NCBI GenBank assembly: GCA_030613765.1
Contig: JAUWLI010000032.1
Coordinates: 1 to 14,795, forward strand
Direction: 5' to 3'
DNA from: Phycisphaerae bacterium
Lineage (GTDB): Bacteria > Planctomycetota > Phycisphaerae > Sedimentisphaerales > SG8-4
DNA: 14,795 nt
Shown in pieces: positions 7,493 through 14,795 of this stretch. The first letter of the stretch is position 1, and the number at the start of each line of letters is the position of its first letter. The notes under the pieces are model-generated. The model was not told the DNA's origin, made no database searches, and saw only the letters and a list, made by a program, of their open reading frames with translations. A program made the translations under genes and the position numbers.

Positions 7493-10400
7493 TTATTCAG
7501 TTTGTTTTGCCTCTTTGTGCACAACAGGGCCAAAATAGAGGTCAAACCATTTCAGGCTCTCCTCATTGACGTGTTCTCGCGGTAGATGTCCTGTGTCAAG
7601 GAGCAGATGCCGTTTATCTTTCTCATGCGTACCGAGAAGAGCAAACATCGGACGCTGGGATTTTTCAACCAGCAGTGCACCATCATACCGGCCGTTGATC
7701 ATTAATACCGGTACCCTTACATGGGGAGCAAAGTTGATTTGATCAACCTCCGGAAGAGCAGCTTCAAAGTAGAATCCTCCACCCACTAACACACATACTT
7801 TGATGCGGTTCTCTATTGCGGGAAAAATCGCCGCCAGAGCCGCACCCCAGCTCAAACCGAAAAAACCCACTTTTTCATGGTCAATATCCCCACGAAGCTC
7901 TAAATAATCAATTGACCTGCTCAGGTCTTTAGACCACCAGATCACGTGGTCTCTGTAGGACAGCGAACGAGTCGGGCGATTAGACTGTAAACCACTGTTT
8001 CGCTCATATGTTCCCTTGTAAATGGGGTAAAGCACTGCGCGCCCGCTTCGTAGAAGAAAGTCAGGAAGGCCCCCGGCGTGATACTGATGTAAGAAAAGGG
8101 CCGAATTGCCGGGAAAATAGATCACCGTTTGATAGGGAGGCGAGGAGTTTCGAGGAAGATAAAGATGGGCAATTACTCGTTCCTCACCATAGGCTGCATC
8201 GAAGATAATCGTCTCGTGCCTCCAGTATTTCTCCGAGTCGTCAACTGCTACAACAACTTCATTCAGTGCATCTTTCTCGTAGGAGTAAAGAGTCTTTTTG
8301 TAGAGTTGAAATTCCTCATCAGAGACAGGTGTTTCCCTGCTGTAATCCCGAGTCTCAAAGGCTATGTCGTCGAAGGCCATTTCCGGAACTGTAGTCTCCG
8401 AGACGTATTTCACACAACGGAATCCATTTGTTGTTGACCGGTCAAACGGGTTGAAGGCAGCCGGTATCACGAACTTATATTCCGGCTCGTCCCACGCACC
8501 GCCCAAAATGTAACGCTGGTTATCACTGGCTTTATTCCAACACCATTCCCTCAGATTTCCGGCCATGTCGTATGTACCATAACTGCCCATGCCCTGGTAG
8601 TCTCCAACCGAAGCGGGGCTTTTTTGACTGAAATTGCTGTGTAGAAGAATTGTGCCCGAATACCTGCCTGCCGTTATCCCCGCTCTGCTCCAATGATATA
8701 TGGTAGGTAATTCTTTGCCTGTAAATTCAGCATAAGCGGCCGCCTCGTACCAACTGATTCCGCCGACAGGATAATCATCCTGCCCCTCCGGATAGTTCCC
8801 GTTTCTCCAGTCTATCGGACCTGTGCCGCCGGCCTGGTCGCGAAACTCCTGTATGGCCTCCGACCATGAAAGAACGACACCGTCCTTAAGGAACTCCTGT
8901 TTCCAGTATTTCTCGTTGCGATAACCGCCGATGTCCACAAATTCTTTAAATTCCCTGTTTGTGACTTCGTACTGATCGATAAAGTAATCGTCCAGTTCAA
9001 TCTCATGATGACTCATACCGTTGAGCCAAAGCTTGAAACGGCCACCAGAGACACGCACCATTCTTGATGGAATTTCATCTTTTTTGTAAAGCTGAAAGTT
9101 GACTGTTCTATTCGAAGTAGGTCTGCGAACTTCGACTGTGGCGTAATCCGGCTTCGTAAGCTTCCACCGATAAAGGCCCCGGGCAAGTCTGATTTGACTC
9201 GTCGGAGTCTTACCCAAACGCTTCCACTTGCCCCTGGGTGAACTGTATCGCTTTATATATATCTTGGCCCCGGTGGGAGTGGTATCGATCGACATTGTAT
9301 CCGAAAATTCAGGCCATAAAGCAGCAAGGCTCGGGTCGCCTCGGGCAAAGCGTTCCGCCTTCCGGGCAAGTTCAAACGCCTCAAAATAATTACCTTTGTC
9401 CACCAGACTTCTGATTTCCGGAATAACTCGCTCCTGGGCCCATCGTGATGTAAAGTACTTCCACGTGGCCATACCTGCTATTGTGCTTACCAACACAATA
9501 CCGGCAGCCATAGCGACTGGAACCTTGTGACGGCGAACAAACTTGCCAATCTTATCTATGGGGCCCGACCGCTTCGCACGGATAGTATAGCGGTTGATAT
9601 AGCGGCGTAAATCTTCGGCAAACTCGCCGGCTGTCTGATAGCGTCGATTAGAATCTTTTTCAATAGCCTTGCAGCAGATAGTGTCCAAATCCACGGGGAT
9701 ACGATCATCGAGCTGCCGCGGCCTGTGCGGCTCCCTGCCGAGAATCTGTGTGATGATTTGTTCCTGGTTGTCGCCAGCGAACGGCAGCTTAAGAGTCAAT
9801 AATTCATACAATGTCACACCGAGAGAGTAAATGTCTGTACGGTGATTCAGCTTATTCCCTCCACCTCGAATCTGCTCAGGACTCATGTAGTGCGGCGTGC
9901 CTATGAACGAGCCCGTAATGGTAATCCCCTGGTCCTCCAGCATGCGTGCCACACCAAAGTCCATTAGACTCAACCGCCCATCCTTGCCCAGCATAAGGTT
10001 GGATGGCTTGACATCTCGATGGATGATGCCCTTGCTGTGGGCATAGTCCAGGGCATCAGCAACATCAGCAATCAACCGGGCAATCGTGTCAAAGTGCCTC
10101 TGTAACGAACCGCCCCGACTCAGAGACAGCGTTGTTTGTGTGTTGCTTTTTACCGCCTCTGGCGACTCAGGTTCATCGCAAGTGACCCCATTTTCCATGG
10201 ATATGAAGTCCTCTGGCGCGGATTTGTCCCCTTTGGCAGCGCGAAAGTCATCGATGATTTGGTCAAGGCTTTGGCCTTCTATCATCTCCATCGCATAGTA
10301 GCAGGTGCCGTTTTCCTCTCCCTCGGCGTAAATCGCGACAATATTCGTGTGATGAAGTTTCGCTGCCGCCTGGGCCTCTCGATGAAAACGCTCAACTGCC

Positions 10401-10768
10401 GTCTCCTGGTTCAGGATCAATCCCGGCGGGAGCACTTTCAAAGCTACACGACGGTTCAGAGAAACCTGGACCGCCTGGTAAACAATACCCATTCCCCCCG
10501 TACCCAACCGCTTTTCAATGCGAAAATCCCCGATTTGGACGTTAGGTTCCAGGCTGCTGATTGTGTGGAGTTCCCTACTGATGTTTCTTTTGCCGGACGC
10601 TTCCACCGTTGACTCAGGAACACTTTCAATCCCGGCACGCATTTTCAGAAGAGTAGTCGCGCATGAATCACATTCTCTAAGGTGTCGACGCCACATCGTT
10701 GCAGCTTCTGCAGAGGCTGAACCACAAACAAAGGATGAAAACTCCTGGCTTGATAGACACTCGCTCAT
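7493..10768 (-). CDS. Transmembrane Ser/Thr protein kinase with N-terminal zinc finger and extracytoplasmic PEGA, FGE-fold and alpha/beta-hydrolase modules
   Basis: This 1091-residue protein has five modules. Residues 4-43 form an anti-sigma-like zinc-finger motif (C4...H29-x3-C33-x2-C36). The Hanks-type kinase spans about 80-390, with the glycine loop GTGGMGIVY (89-97), K111, HRDVKPSN (250-257), DFG (270-272) and SPE (296-298). All catalytic residues are present, so it should be active. A low-complexity insert of about 50 residues (174-222) lies ahead of the catalytic loop. One membrane helix (about 416-434) follows a basic stretch, placing the kinase inside and the rest outside. Residues 490-560 are PEGA-like (DTTPTGAKIYI). 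Residues 565-790 have the FGE-sulfatase/SUMF1 fold (YEVTNREF, NLREWCWN, GFRCVKY) but lack the cysteines used by true formylglycine-generating enzymes. Residues 850-1085 are an alpha/beta hydrolase with S973 (GLSWG), D1029 (NGRYDG) and H1061 (DTGHLP), a complete triad that fits an esterase or peptidase. It is probably a sensor kinase acting with the downstream sigma factor. GGAG lies 10 nt before the ATG. Confidence 0.95.
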   Translation of the reverse strand: MSECLSSQEFSSFVCGSASAEAATMWRRHLRECDSCATTLLKMRAGIESVPESTVEASGKRNISRELHTISSLEPNVQIGDFRIEKRLGTGGMGIVYQAVQVSLNRRVALKVLPPGLILNQETAVERFHREAQAAAKLHHTNIVAIYAEGEENGTCYYAMEMIEGQSLDQIIDDFRAAKGDKSAPEDFISMENGVTCDEPESPEAVKSNTQTTLSLSRGGSLQRHFDTIARLIADVADALDYAHSKGIIHRDVKPSNLMLGKDGRLSLMDFGVARMLEDQGITITGSFIGTPHYMSPEQIRGGGNKLNHRTDIYSLGVTLYELLTLKLPFAGDNQEQIITQILGREPHRPRQLDDRIPVDLDTICCKAIEKDSNRRYQTAGEFAEDLRRYINRYTIRAKRSGPIDKIGKFVRRHKVPVAMAAGIVLVSTIAGMATWKYFTSRWAQERVIPEIRSLVDKGNYFEAFELARKAERFARGDPSLAALWPEFSDTMSIDTTPTGAKIYIKRYSSPRGKWKRLGKTPTSQIRLARGLYRWKLTKPDYATVEVRRPTSNRTVNFQLYKKDEIPSRMVRVSGGRFKLWLNGMSHHEIELDDYFIDQYEVTNREFKEFVDIGGYRNEKYWKQEFLKDGVVLSWSEAIQEFRDQAGGTGPIDWRNGNYPEGQDDYPVGGISWYEAAAYAEFTGKELPTIYHWSRAGITAGRYSGTILLHSNFSQKSPASVGDYQGMGSYGTYDMAGNLREWCWNKASDNQRYILGGAWDEPEYKFVIPAAFNPFDRSTTNGFRCVKYVSETTVPEMAFDDIAFETRDYSRETPVSDEEFQLYKKTLYSYEKDALNEVVVAVDDSEKYWRHETIIFDAAYGEERVIAHLYLPRNSSPPYQTVIYFPGNSALFLHQYHAGGLPDFLLRSGRAVLYPIYKGTYERNSGLQSNRPTRSLSYRDHVIWWSKDLSRSIDYLELRGDIDHEKVGFFGLSWGAALAAIFPAIENRIKVCVLVGGGFYFEAALPEVDQINFAPHVRVPVLMINGRYDGALLVEKSQRPMFALLGTHEKDKRHLLLDTGHLPREHVNEESLKWFDLYFGPVVHKEAKQTE

Positions 10769-10969
10769 AAACCACGGTCTCCGTATATACCCTTTCTTAC
10801 AGCCGAACTCCTGATAACAATTCTCAACTTAGAATCCAGCTTCATACTTTCACTAAAATAATTTCCAAAAAAAATCCTTTCTCTTTCACCCATTCTCTTT
10901 CTTCAGCTAATGTTGGCTCTGTTATTATACTTCCCAATGCCAGTTTTCTGAAATATTTCAACCACATTA

Positions 10970-11199
10970 TTATAGACGCAGGAGGTTAGTAGGTGTTACA
11001 ATTACTCTTGAAATATTTTCCGCACCGTTTAGGGCCGGACCACTGCTGCCACCAGAAATAATGATATTATCAGGGACGTTTTCAGATTTGTCCGCCCATA
11101 TTTTGGCCTCACAAAAAAGTCCCTGTTGCTGTATCTTGCACGTCACAAGGCCTCGTTCACCTTACGGCAATTCAGGGAGGAGTGCTAAAGAAACCGCAT
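10970..11199 (-). pseudogene. Probable decayed small protein gene in the kinase-rpmF gap
   Basis: On the - strand GGAGGAGG (about 11217-11210) stands 8-9 nt before an ATG at 11199, which runs into a stop after four codons. Shifting by one base opens a frame that reads AVSLALLPELP, a TAA at 11164-11162, then GERGLVTCKIQQQ. It continues for 63 codons with protein-like composition, including WADKSENVPDN and IIISGGSSGPALNG, to tandem stops TAA TAA at 10972-10967. The piece after the internal stop could also start at GTG 11146 (58 residues). The best explanation is a small gene damaged by a frameshift and a stop codon, or a conserved intergenic repeat. I do not recognise the family. GGSSGPAL faintly recalls the GxSGGP motif of trypsin-like proteases, but the evidence is too thin to name it. 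Confidence 0.35.
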
Positions 11200-11217
11200 T
11201 TTAACTATCCTCCTCCC
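11175..11217. repeat. Inverted repeat GGGAGGAG / CTCCTCCC with 27-nt loop
   Basis: A perfect 8-bp inverted repeat pairs 11175-11182 with 11210-11217. The right arm can instead pair with the adjacent GGAGG (11218-11222), so two mutually exclusive folds are possible. It lies inside the decayed small gene and its right arm overlaps that gene's apparent ribosome binding site on the - strand. The structure could once have controlled access to that site. No T-run follows in either direction. Confidence 0.35.
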
Positions 11218-11381
11218 GGAGGGCCTAAAATATGTCAGTATCTGTAGTATACGGGCTGATATCCTCATTTTCAAGAAATAATGCCCGATAACTGTTTAGC
11301 TTCAGCACGAAAGACGCAAATACAGGAAGTGGCAGAAAACACATTTTCGCTGATCCGCGGTTGTATTCTGTTAAATTTCAC

Positions 11382-11410
11382 TTGACAAAAAGCCGGCAGT
11401 AAACTATTTA
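11382..11410 (+). promoter_or_regulatory. Sigma-70-type promoter for the rpmF-plsX-fabH-fabD cluster
   Basis: A perfect -35 TTGACA (11382-11387) is followed by a 17-nt spacer and a partial -10 TATTTA (11405-11410). Transcription would begin near 11417 and give a leader of about 60 nt. That leader contains a short AT-rich stem TTGTTT/AAACAA (11426-11443). This is the only good promoter seen ahead of rpmF, so it probably serves the whole fatty-acid cluster. Confidence 0.6.
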
Positions 11411-11477
11411 GGCTTTCTTTAGAATTTGTTTGTTAATAAACAATAGTAATTTTGAAGGCTTTTTTAAGTAGTGAGCA

Positions 11478-11666
11478 ATGTTACCCAAAAGAAAAATCAG
11501 TAAGTGCAAAACACGTACTCGCCGCAGTCATCATCGGCTAAAGGCCGTTAATTATGCCCTATGCCCGCAGTGTGGACAGGCAAGGCTGCCCCACGCAGCA
11601 TGCGCGAATTGTGGTTATCTAAACCCAAAGATAACTTTGAAGCTCGGCAAGGAAGAAAGTAGCTAA
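11478..11666 (+). CDS. rpmF: 50S ribosomal protein L32
   Basis: This 62-residue basic protein has the bL32 layout: an N-terminal PKRKxSK...RTRRSHHR segment, then a zinc ribbon with C29-x2-C32 and C42-x2-C45 (CPQCG and CANCG). It belongs to the large ribosomal subunit. The usual bacterial order is yceD-rpmF-plsX; no yceD-like (DUF177) gene precedes it here. There is no convincing Shine-Dalgarno sequence before the ATG. The stop is 2 nt from the plsX start, so the two are almost certainly co-transcribed and probably coupled in translation. Confidence 0.97.
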   Translation: MLPKRKISKCKTRTRRSHHRLKAVNYALCPQCGQARLPHAACANCGYLNPKITLKLGKEESS

Positions 11667-11668
11667 GC

Positions 11669-12682
11669 ATGCGAATTGCTATTGACGCAATGGGAGGCGA
11701 CAATGCACCCGGTGAAATTATCGCAGGTGTATTGGAATCAATAGAACTGCTCGACGATAACGACGAGATGATAATTGTCGGCCCGCAGGATATCATAGAG
11801 CCGCAATTGCCCTCTGAGAAATCCCGCAAAGGTGCCATCAGCGTTGTTCATGCTCCGCAGGTCATTGATATGGACGAACAACCTGTTGAGAGTTTGCGCA
11901 AAAAACGCAAGAGTTCAATTGCCGTTATGGCCAAAATGGCAAAACTTCACCAGGTCGATGCCGTTATTTCTGCCGGCAATACAGGTGCTTGTGTTGCCGC
12001 CTTTCAGATGAGGATGAGAAATCTGCCCGGTGTCAATCGGCCGGGCATAGCCGTTGTCTTTCCAACCTTCGAAGGCCCCGTCACCATTTGTGACGTTGGT
12101 GCAAACATCGCGTGCAAGCCCATAAATCTCTATCAATATGGAGCTATGGCTAAAATATACTCAAAACATCTCCATGGCATTGAAAATCCAAGGGTCGGAC
12201 TCATGAGCATCGGACAGGAAGACGCAAAGGGCAATGAGATCGTTAAAAAGGCACGCGAGATGATAAAATCCGACCCTAATATGAATTTCGTTGGCAACAT
12301 TGAAGGAAGAGATATCTTCAAAGGAGTCTGTGACATAGCAGTGTGTGATGGTTTCGTCGGCAATGTAATCCTGAAGCTGACCGAAGGCCTTGTCGACGGC
12401 CTGTTCAAAGCCATAAAACATGAGCTTTCAAATGAGAAACTCAGGCTCGCTATGAAGTTTAAGCCCGTGATAACGAGAATTTACGGAAAGTACGACTATA
12501 ATAAATATGGCGGTGCGCTTTTGTTAGGTATTAATGGAACAGCATTAATCTGTCACGGCTCAAGCAAAAGCAGAACAATTAAAAACGCCATCCTGGCCTC
12601 CAAAAAATTCTACACCGGAAGAATAAACGACAAGATTATTGAATATCTCTCACAAACCTCCGTAAGGACGGATGATGAATAA
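11669..12682 (+). CDS. plsX: Phosphate acyltransferase PlsX
   Basis: The enzyme converts acyl-ACP and phosphate to acyl phosphate, the donor used by PlsY in the first step of phospholipid synthesis. It is a peripheral membrane enzyme. The 337 residues match the usual length. Family signatures include the N-terminus MRIAIDAMGGDNAPGEI, ISAGNTGACVA near 109-119, TICDVGANIACKP, MSIGQEDAKGNE and VCDGFVGNVILK. It starts 2 nt after rpmF, with AAGGAAG inside the end of rpmF as a possible ribosome binding site, and overlaps the start of fabH. I see no anomalies. Confidence 0.98.
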   Translation: MRIAIDAMGGDNAPGEIIAGVLESIELLDDNDEMIIVGPQDIIEPQLPSEKSRKGAISVVHAPQVIDMDEQPVESLRKKRKSSIAVMAKMAKLHQVDAVISAGNTGACVAAFQMRMRNLPGVNRPGIAVVFPTFEGPVTICDVGANIACKPINLYQYGAMAKIYSKHLHGIENPRVGLMSIGQEDAKGNEIVKKAREMIKSDPNMNFVGNIEGRDIFKGVCDIAVCDGFVGNVILKLTEGLVDGLFKAIKHELSNEKLRLAMKFKPVITRIYGKYDYNKYGGALLLGINGTALICHGSSKSRTIKNAILASKKFYTGRINDKIIEYLSQTSVRTDDE

Positions 12683-13688
12683 GCTGATTAACGAGCACCC
12701 TAATCCTTATCGTGCTGTTATCGCCGGTTGTGGTTCATTTGTTCCGGAAAAAATATTGACAAATGATGACCTTGCAAAGATGGTCGACACCTCCGACGAA
12801 TGGATTACCTCACGCACAGGAATCAAAGTCAGACACATTACTACCGACTCCGAAACTACTGCCTTCTTAGCCATCGAAGCTGCGAAAAAGGCACTCGACG
12901 ATGCAAACCTTGACCCCGGCGAACTTGAAATTATTATTGTTGCTACTATAACCCCAGAGATGGTCTTCCCGTCGACCGCGTCATTTGTCCAGCGTGCTCT
13001 CCACGCAAAGAAGGCATGGGTGTTTGATGTATGTGCCGCTTGTAGCGGTTTTATTTACAGCCTGGCCATAGTGCAGCAGTTCCTGGAGAGTGGGTGCTAT
13101 AAGAACGCGCTCGTAATAGGGGCCGAAACTTTGACTAAGATTACCGACTGGACCGACCGCACAAGCTGTATCCTTTTCGGCGATGGTGCCGGAGCAACCG
13201 TACTTCAGAAAAGTGAGGATAAGAACAGGGGTATTATATACAGCACTATGTCTTCAGATGGGGACTGTTGGGAAGCATTGAACTGCCAGGCATACGGTTC
13301 TCGCTATCCGGCAGACAAAAAGCTGGACGATCCGAAAAAAATCTATATGCAAATCAATGGTAGACAAGTCTATCAGCAGGCTATTCGCCGCATCGTTGAA
13401 ACTGTTACAGACTGCCTTAAGGTTTGTGACTTGACCCTGGACGACATTAAAATGCTGATTTCCCATCAGATGAACGGCAGGATTATTGAATCTGCAGCAA
13501 AACGCCTGAAACTGCCTGAAGAAAAAGTCTTTATAAATATCGCCGAGTATGGCAATACATCCGCCGCCTCGGTCCCTATCGCCTTCGATGACTGCGTAAA
13601 ACAGGGCAAAGTCAAACAAGGTGATATTATTATCCTCGTAGCTTTTGGCGCAGGATTGACCTGGGGTGCAAATGTAATTCGCCTTTGA
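12672..13688 (+). CDS. fabH: Beta-ketoacyl-ACP synthase III
   Basis: FabH starts each fatty-acid chain by condensing an acyl-CoA primer (acetyl or branched) with malonyl-ACP. The Cys-His-Asn triad is present: C124 (DVCAACSGF), H265 (ISHQMNGRI) and N295 (AEYGNTSAAS). The C-terminal GAGLTWGA is also typical. At 338 residues it is slightly longer than the E. coli enzyme because of an N-terminal extension (NKLINEHPNPY) before the core AVIAGCGSFVPE. Two consecutive ATG codons (12672 and 12675) are possible starts. AAGGA (12664-12668) is 3 nt from the first and 6 nt from the second, so the second fits better. Either way the gene overlaps the plsX stop by 8-11 nt, indicating translational coupling. 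Confidence 0.98.
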   Translation: MMNKLINEHPNPYRAVIAGCGSFVPEKILTNDDLAKMVDTSDEWITSRTGIKVRHITTDSETTAFLAIEAAKKALDDANLDPGELEIIIVATITPEMVFPSTASFVQRALHAKKAWVFDVCAACSGFIYSLAIVQQFLESGCYKNALVIGAETLTKITDWTDRTSCILFGDGAGATVLQKSEDKNRGIIYSTMSSDGDCWEALNCQAYGSRYPADKKLDDPKKIYMQINGRQVYQQAIRRIVETVTDCLKVCDLTLDDIKMLISHQMNGRIIESAAKRLKLPEEKVFINIAEYGNTSAASVPIAFDDCVKQGKVKQGDIIILVAFGAGLTWGANVIRL

Positions 13689-13702
13689 TTTTTCTTTTTT
13701 AC

Positions 13703-13745
13703 CCTCCAATTTATTGGGGGATTTGTTGTTCCGCTTTTATTGCGG
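13703..13745 (+). promoter_or_regulatory. Two small hairpins in the fabH-fabD gap
   Basis: In the 99-nt gap, CCTCCAA (13703-13709) pairs with TTGGGGG (13714-13720), a 7-bp stem with one G-T wobble and a 4-nt loop, followed by ATTTGTTGTT. A second stem is CCGC (13731-13734) with GCGG (13742-13745). They may act as a leaky terminator, pause or processing site inside an otherwise tight operon. A 7-base near-tandem repeat (CACGAGA, TACGAGA, CACGAAT) at 13766-13786 runs up to the fabD start in place of a Shine-Dalgarno sequence. Confidence 0.3.
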
Positions 13746-13787
13746 TTTCCAAACAAGATACGTTTCACGAGATACGAGACACGAATT

Positions 13788-14765
13788 ATGAAAACTGCTT
13801 TTTTATTTCCGGGACAGGGAGCCCAGGTTGTAGGAATGGGCGCAGATATTGTCCTCGCACACCCCGCAGCCGCACAGATTTACCGGGAGGCAAATAATAT
13901 TGTTGGTTTCGACTTGAGCCATATCTGTTTCGAAGGCCCTCCCGACAAATTGAACACTACCACTATCTCTCAGCCCGCGATTTTTGTAACCTCGGCTGCC
14001 ATCCTGGAGATACTCAGAACACTTCCTGAAACCAAAAACATAACTGCCAACGTTACTGCAGGCCTTAGTCTGGGCGAATATACTGCACTCTACGCTGCTG
14101 GTGTTATCAGTTTTGAGGACGCTCTTATTCTCGTCCAAAAACGCGGCAAGGCAATGCAGGCAGCAGCCGATGCTACCGAAGGCGCGATGGTCAGTATCAT
14201 TGGCCTTGATGAAGAAAAAGTACGCCAACTTTGTTCCGAAGCAAGCCAGGGTGAGTTGTTGGCGCCTGTTAATTTCAACTGCCCGGGGCAAATCGTCCTG
14301 AGCGGCACCAAAGAGGCTTGCCGGCGGGCTGCGGAACTGGCTGAAAAACACGGCGCCATGAAAGCCGTGCCACTGCAGGTAGCAGGCGCCTTCCATACAG
14401 ATATGATGGCAGGCGCAGCAGATGCCCTCAGCGAAGCCCTGCAACAAGCCCACATCTCGGAACCTTCGGATAAAAAGAATATTTCCAATTCGGATATCAA
14501 GATCATTTCCAATATAAATGCTGATTATTACACAAGCGCAGAAAAAATCCGGGAAGGCCTGACAAACCAATTGACTTGTCCTATTCTTTGGCAAAAATGT
14601 ATGGAAAGACTCCTGGAAGATGGTGTCGAAAAGTTTTACGAGATAGGCCCGGGAAGGGTCCTGACTTCTCTAATGAAAAGAATCAACAGAAAAATCAAGG
14701 TAATCAATGTAAGCAGCCTGGATGCTATAAAGGACATCATCAATAGTGAGCCGCCAATTAACTAA
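13788..14765 (+). CDS. fabD: Malonyl-CoA:ACP transacylase
   Basis: FabD transfers malonyl from CoA to acyl carrier protein and so supplies the extender for FabH and the elongating synthases. From ATG 13788 the product begins MKTAFLFPGQGAQ, the normal family N-terminus. The upstream ATG at 13740 would add 16 residues unlike the family and is rejected. The 325 residues contain Q10 (PGQGAQ), nucleophile S94 (GLSLGEY), R119 and H203 (AFHTDMM), all expected catalytic or binding positions. An extra hydrophilic loop near 225-240 (PSDKKNISNSD) makes it slightly longer than the E. coli enzyme (about 309 residues). No good Shine-Dalgarno precedes the start. It is the last complete gene of the cluster. 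Confidence 0.97.
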   Translation: MKTAFLFPGQGAQVVGMGADIVLAHPAAAQIYREANNIVGFDLSHICFEGPPDKLNTTTISQPAIFVTSAAILEILRTLPETKNITANVTAGLSLGEYTALYAAGVISFEDALILVQKRGKAMQAAADATEGAMVSIIGLDEEKVRQLCSEASQGELLAPVNFNCPGQIVLSGTKEACRRAAELAEKHGAMKAVPLQVAGAFHTDMMAGAADALSEALQQAHISEPSDKKNISNSDIKIISNINADYYTSAEKIREGLTNQLTCPILWQKCMERLLEDGVEKFYEIGPGRVLTSLMKRINRKIKVINVSSLDAIKDIINSEPPIN

Positions 14766-14779
14766 TTAACCATTTAACC

Positions 14780-14795
14780 AGGAGACCAAGTAGAT
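14780..14795 (+). promoter_or_regulatory. Ribosome binding site of the next gene, which starts at the window edge
   Basis: AGGAG at 14780-14784 is followed 9 nt later by AT as the last two bases of the window, so an ATG at 14794 is likely to be completed outside. In the conserved cluster the gene after fabD is usually fabG or acpP, but nothing of it is visible here. Confidence 0.45.

Noticed and set aside
10842..10967. 41-codon - strand frame (MWLKYFRKLAL...) just upstream of the kinase
   Set aside because: Short, no ribosome binding site, no recognisable family; could be an extension of the decayed region but cannot be supported.
10769..11477. tRNA, small RNA or CRISPR array in the divergent gap
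   Set aside because: No cloverleaf, no regularly spaced repeats and no known RNA motif were seen.
13740..13787. Upstream ATG for fabD adding 16 residues
   Set aside because: The added residues are encoded by the 7-base repeat region and do not match the family N-terminus, which begins at MKTAFLFPGQG.
13803..14594. 263-codon - strand frame opposite fabD
   Set aside because: Antisense shadow of fabD, whose catalytic residues and family signatures are unambiguous.

Overview
The window looks like a chromosomal segment of an anaerobic-type planctomycete, most likely class Phycisphaerae (Sedimentisphaerales-like). This is inferred from three things. One is a giant secreted multidomain protein ending in a single dockerin-like loop (DFNNDGIVNLADFARF). 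The second is an ECF sigma factor with a C-terminal Cys/His extension, encoded next to a membrane Ser/Thr kinase fused to PEGA, FGE-fold and hydrolase modules. The third is weak or absent Shine-Dalgarno sequences at several starts. No marker gene fixes the taxon.

Layout. (1) 1-813, + strand: the 3' part of a zinc-dependent phospholipase C-like gene cut by the window edge, in visibly AT-rich DNA. A short decayed helix-turn-helix remnant resembling a transposase follows, and then hairpins lie between two converging genes. (2) 1053-10768, - strand, in transcription order: a 1091-residue transmembrane Ser/Thr kinase with four further modules, an ECF sigma factor 51 nt downstream, and then, after a 640-nt gap that holds a good sigma-70-type promoter, a giant secreted subtilisin-family protease. 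(3) 10769-11477: a 709-nt divergent gap. It holds the rpmF promoter and, on the - strand, what appears to be a decayed small gene with a well-placed ribosome binding site but a frameshift and an in-frame stop. (4) 11478-14795, + strand: the classical rpmF-plsX-fabH-fabD cluster for ribosomal protein L32 and initiation of fatty-acid and phospholipid synthesis. A strong ribosome binding site at the window end suggests the next gene (commonly fabG) starts at the edge.

How the genes may work together. The fab cluster is housekeeping. PlsX makes acyl phosphate from acyl-ACP, FabD loads malonyl groups on ACP, and FabH performs the first condensation. The kinase and sigma factor form a probable signalling pair. 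The kinase has a cytoplasmic anti-sigma-like zinc-finger motif ahead of its catalytic domain and, beyond one membrane helix, an extracytoplasmic PEGA/FGE-fold/hydrolase part. The sigma factor carries its own Cys/His tail. Whether the neighbouring secreted protease belongs to the regulon is unproven. This pair is the best candidate for an under-described system in the window.
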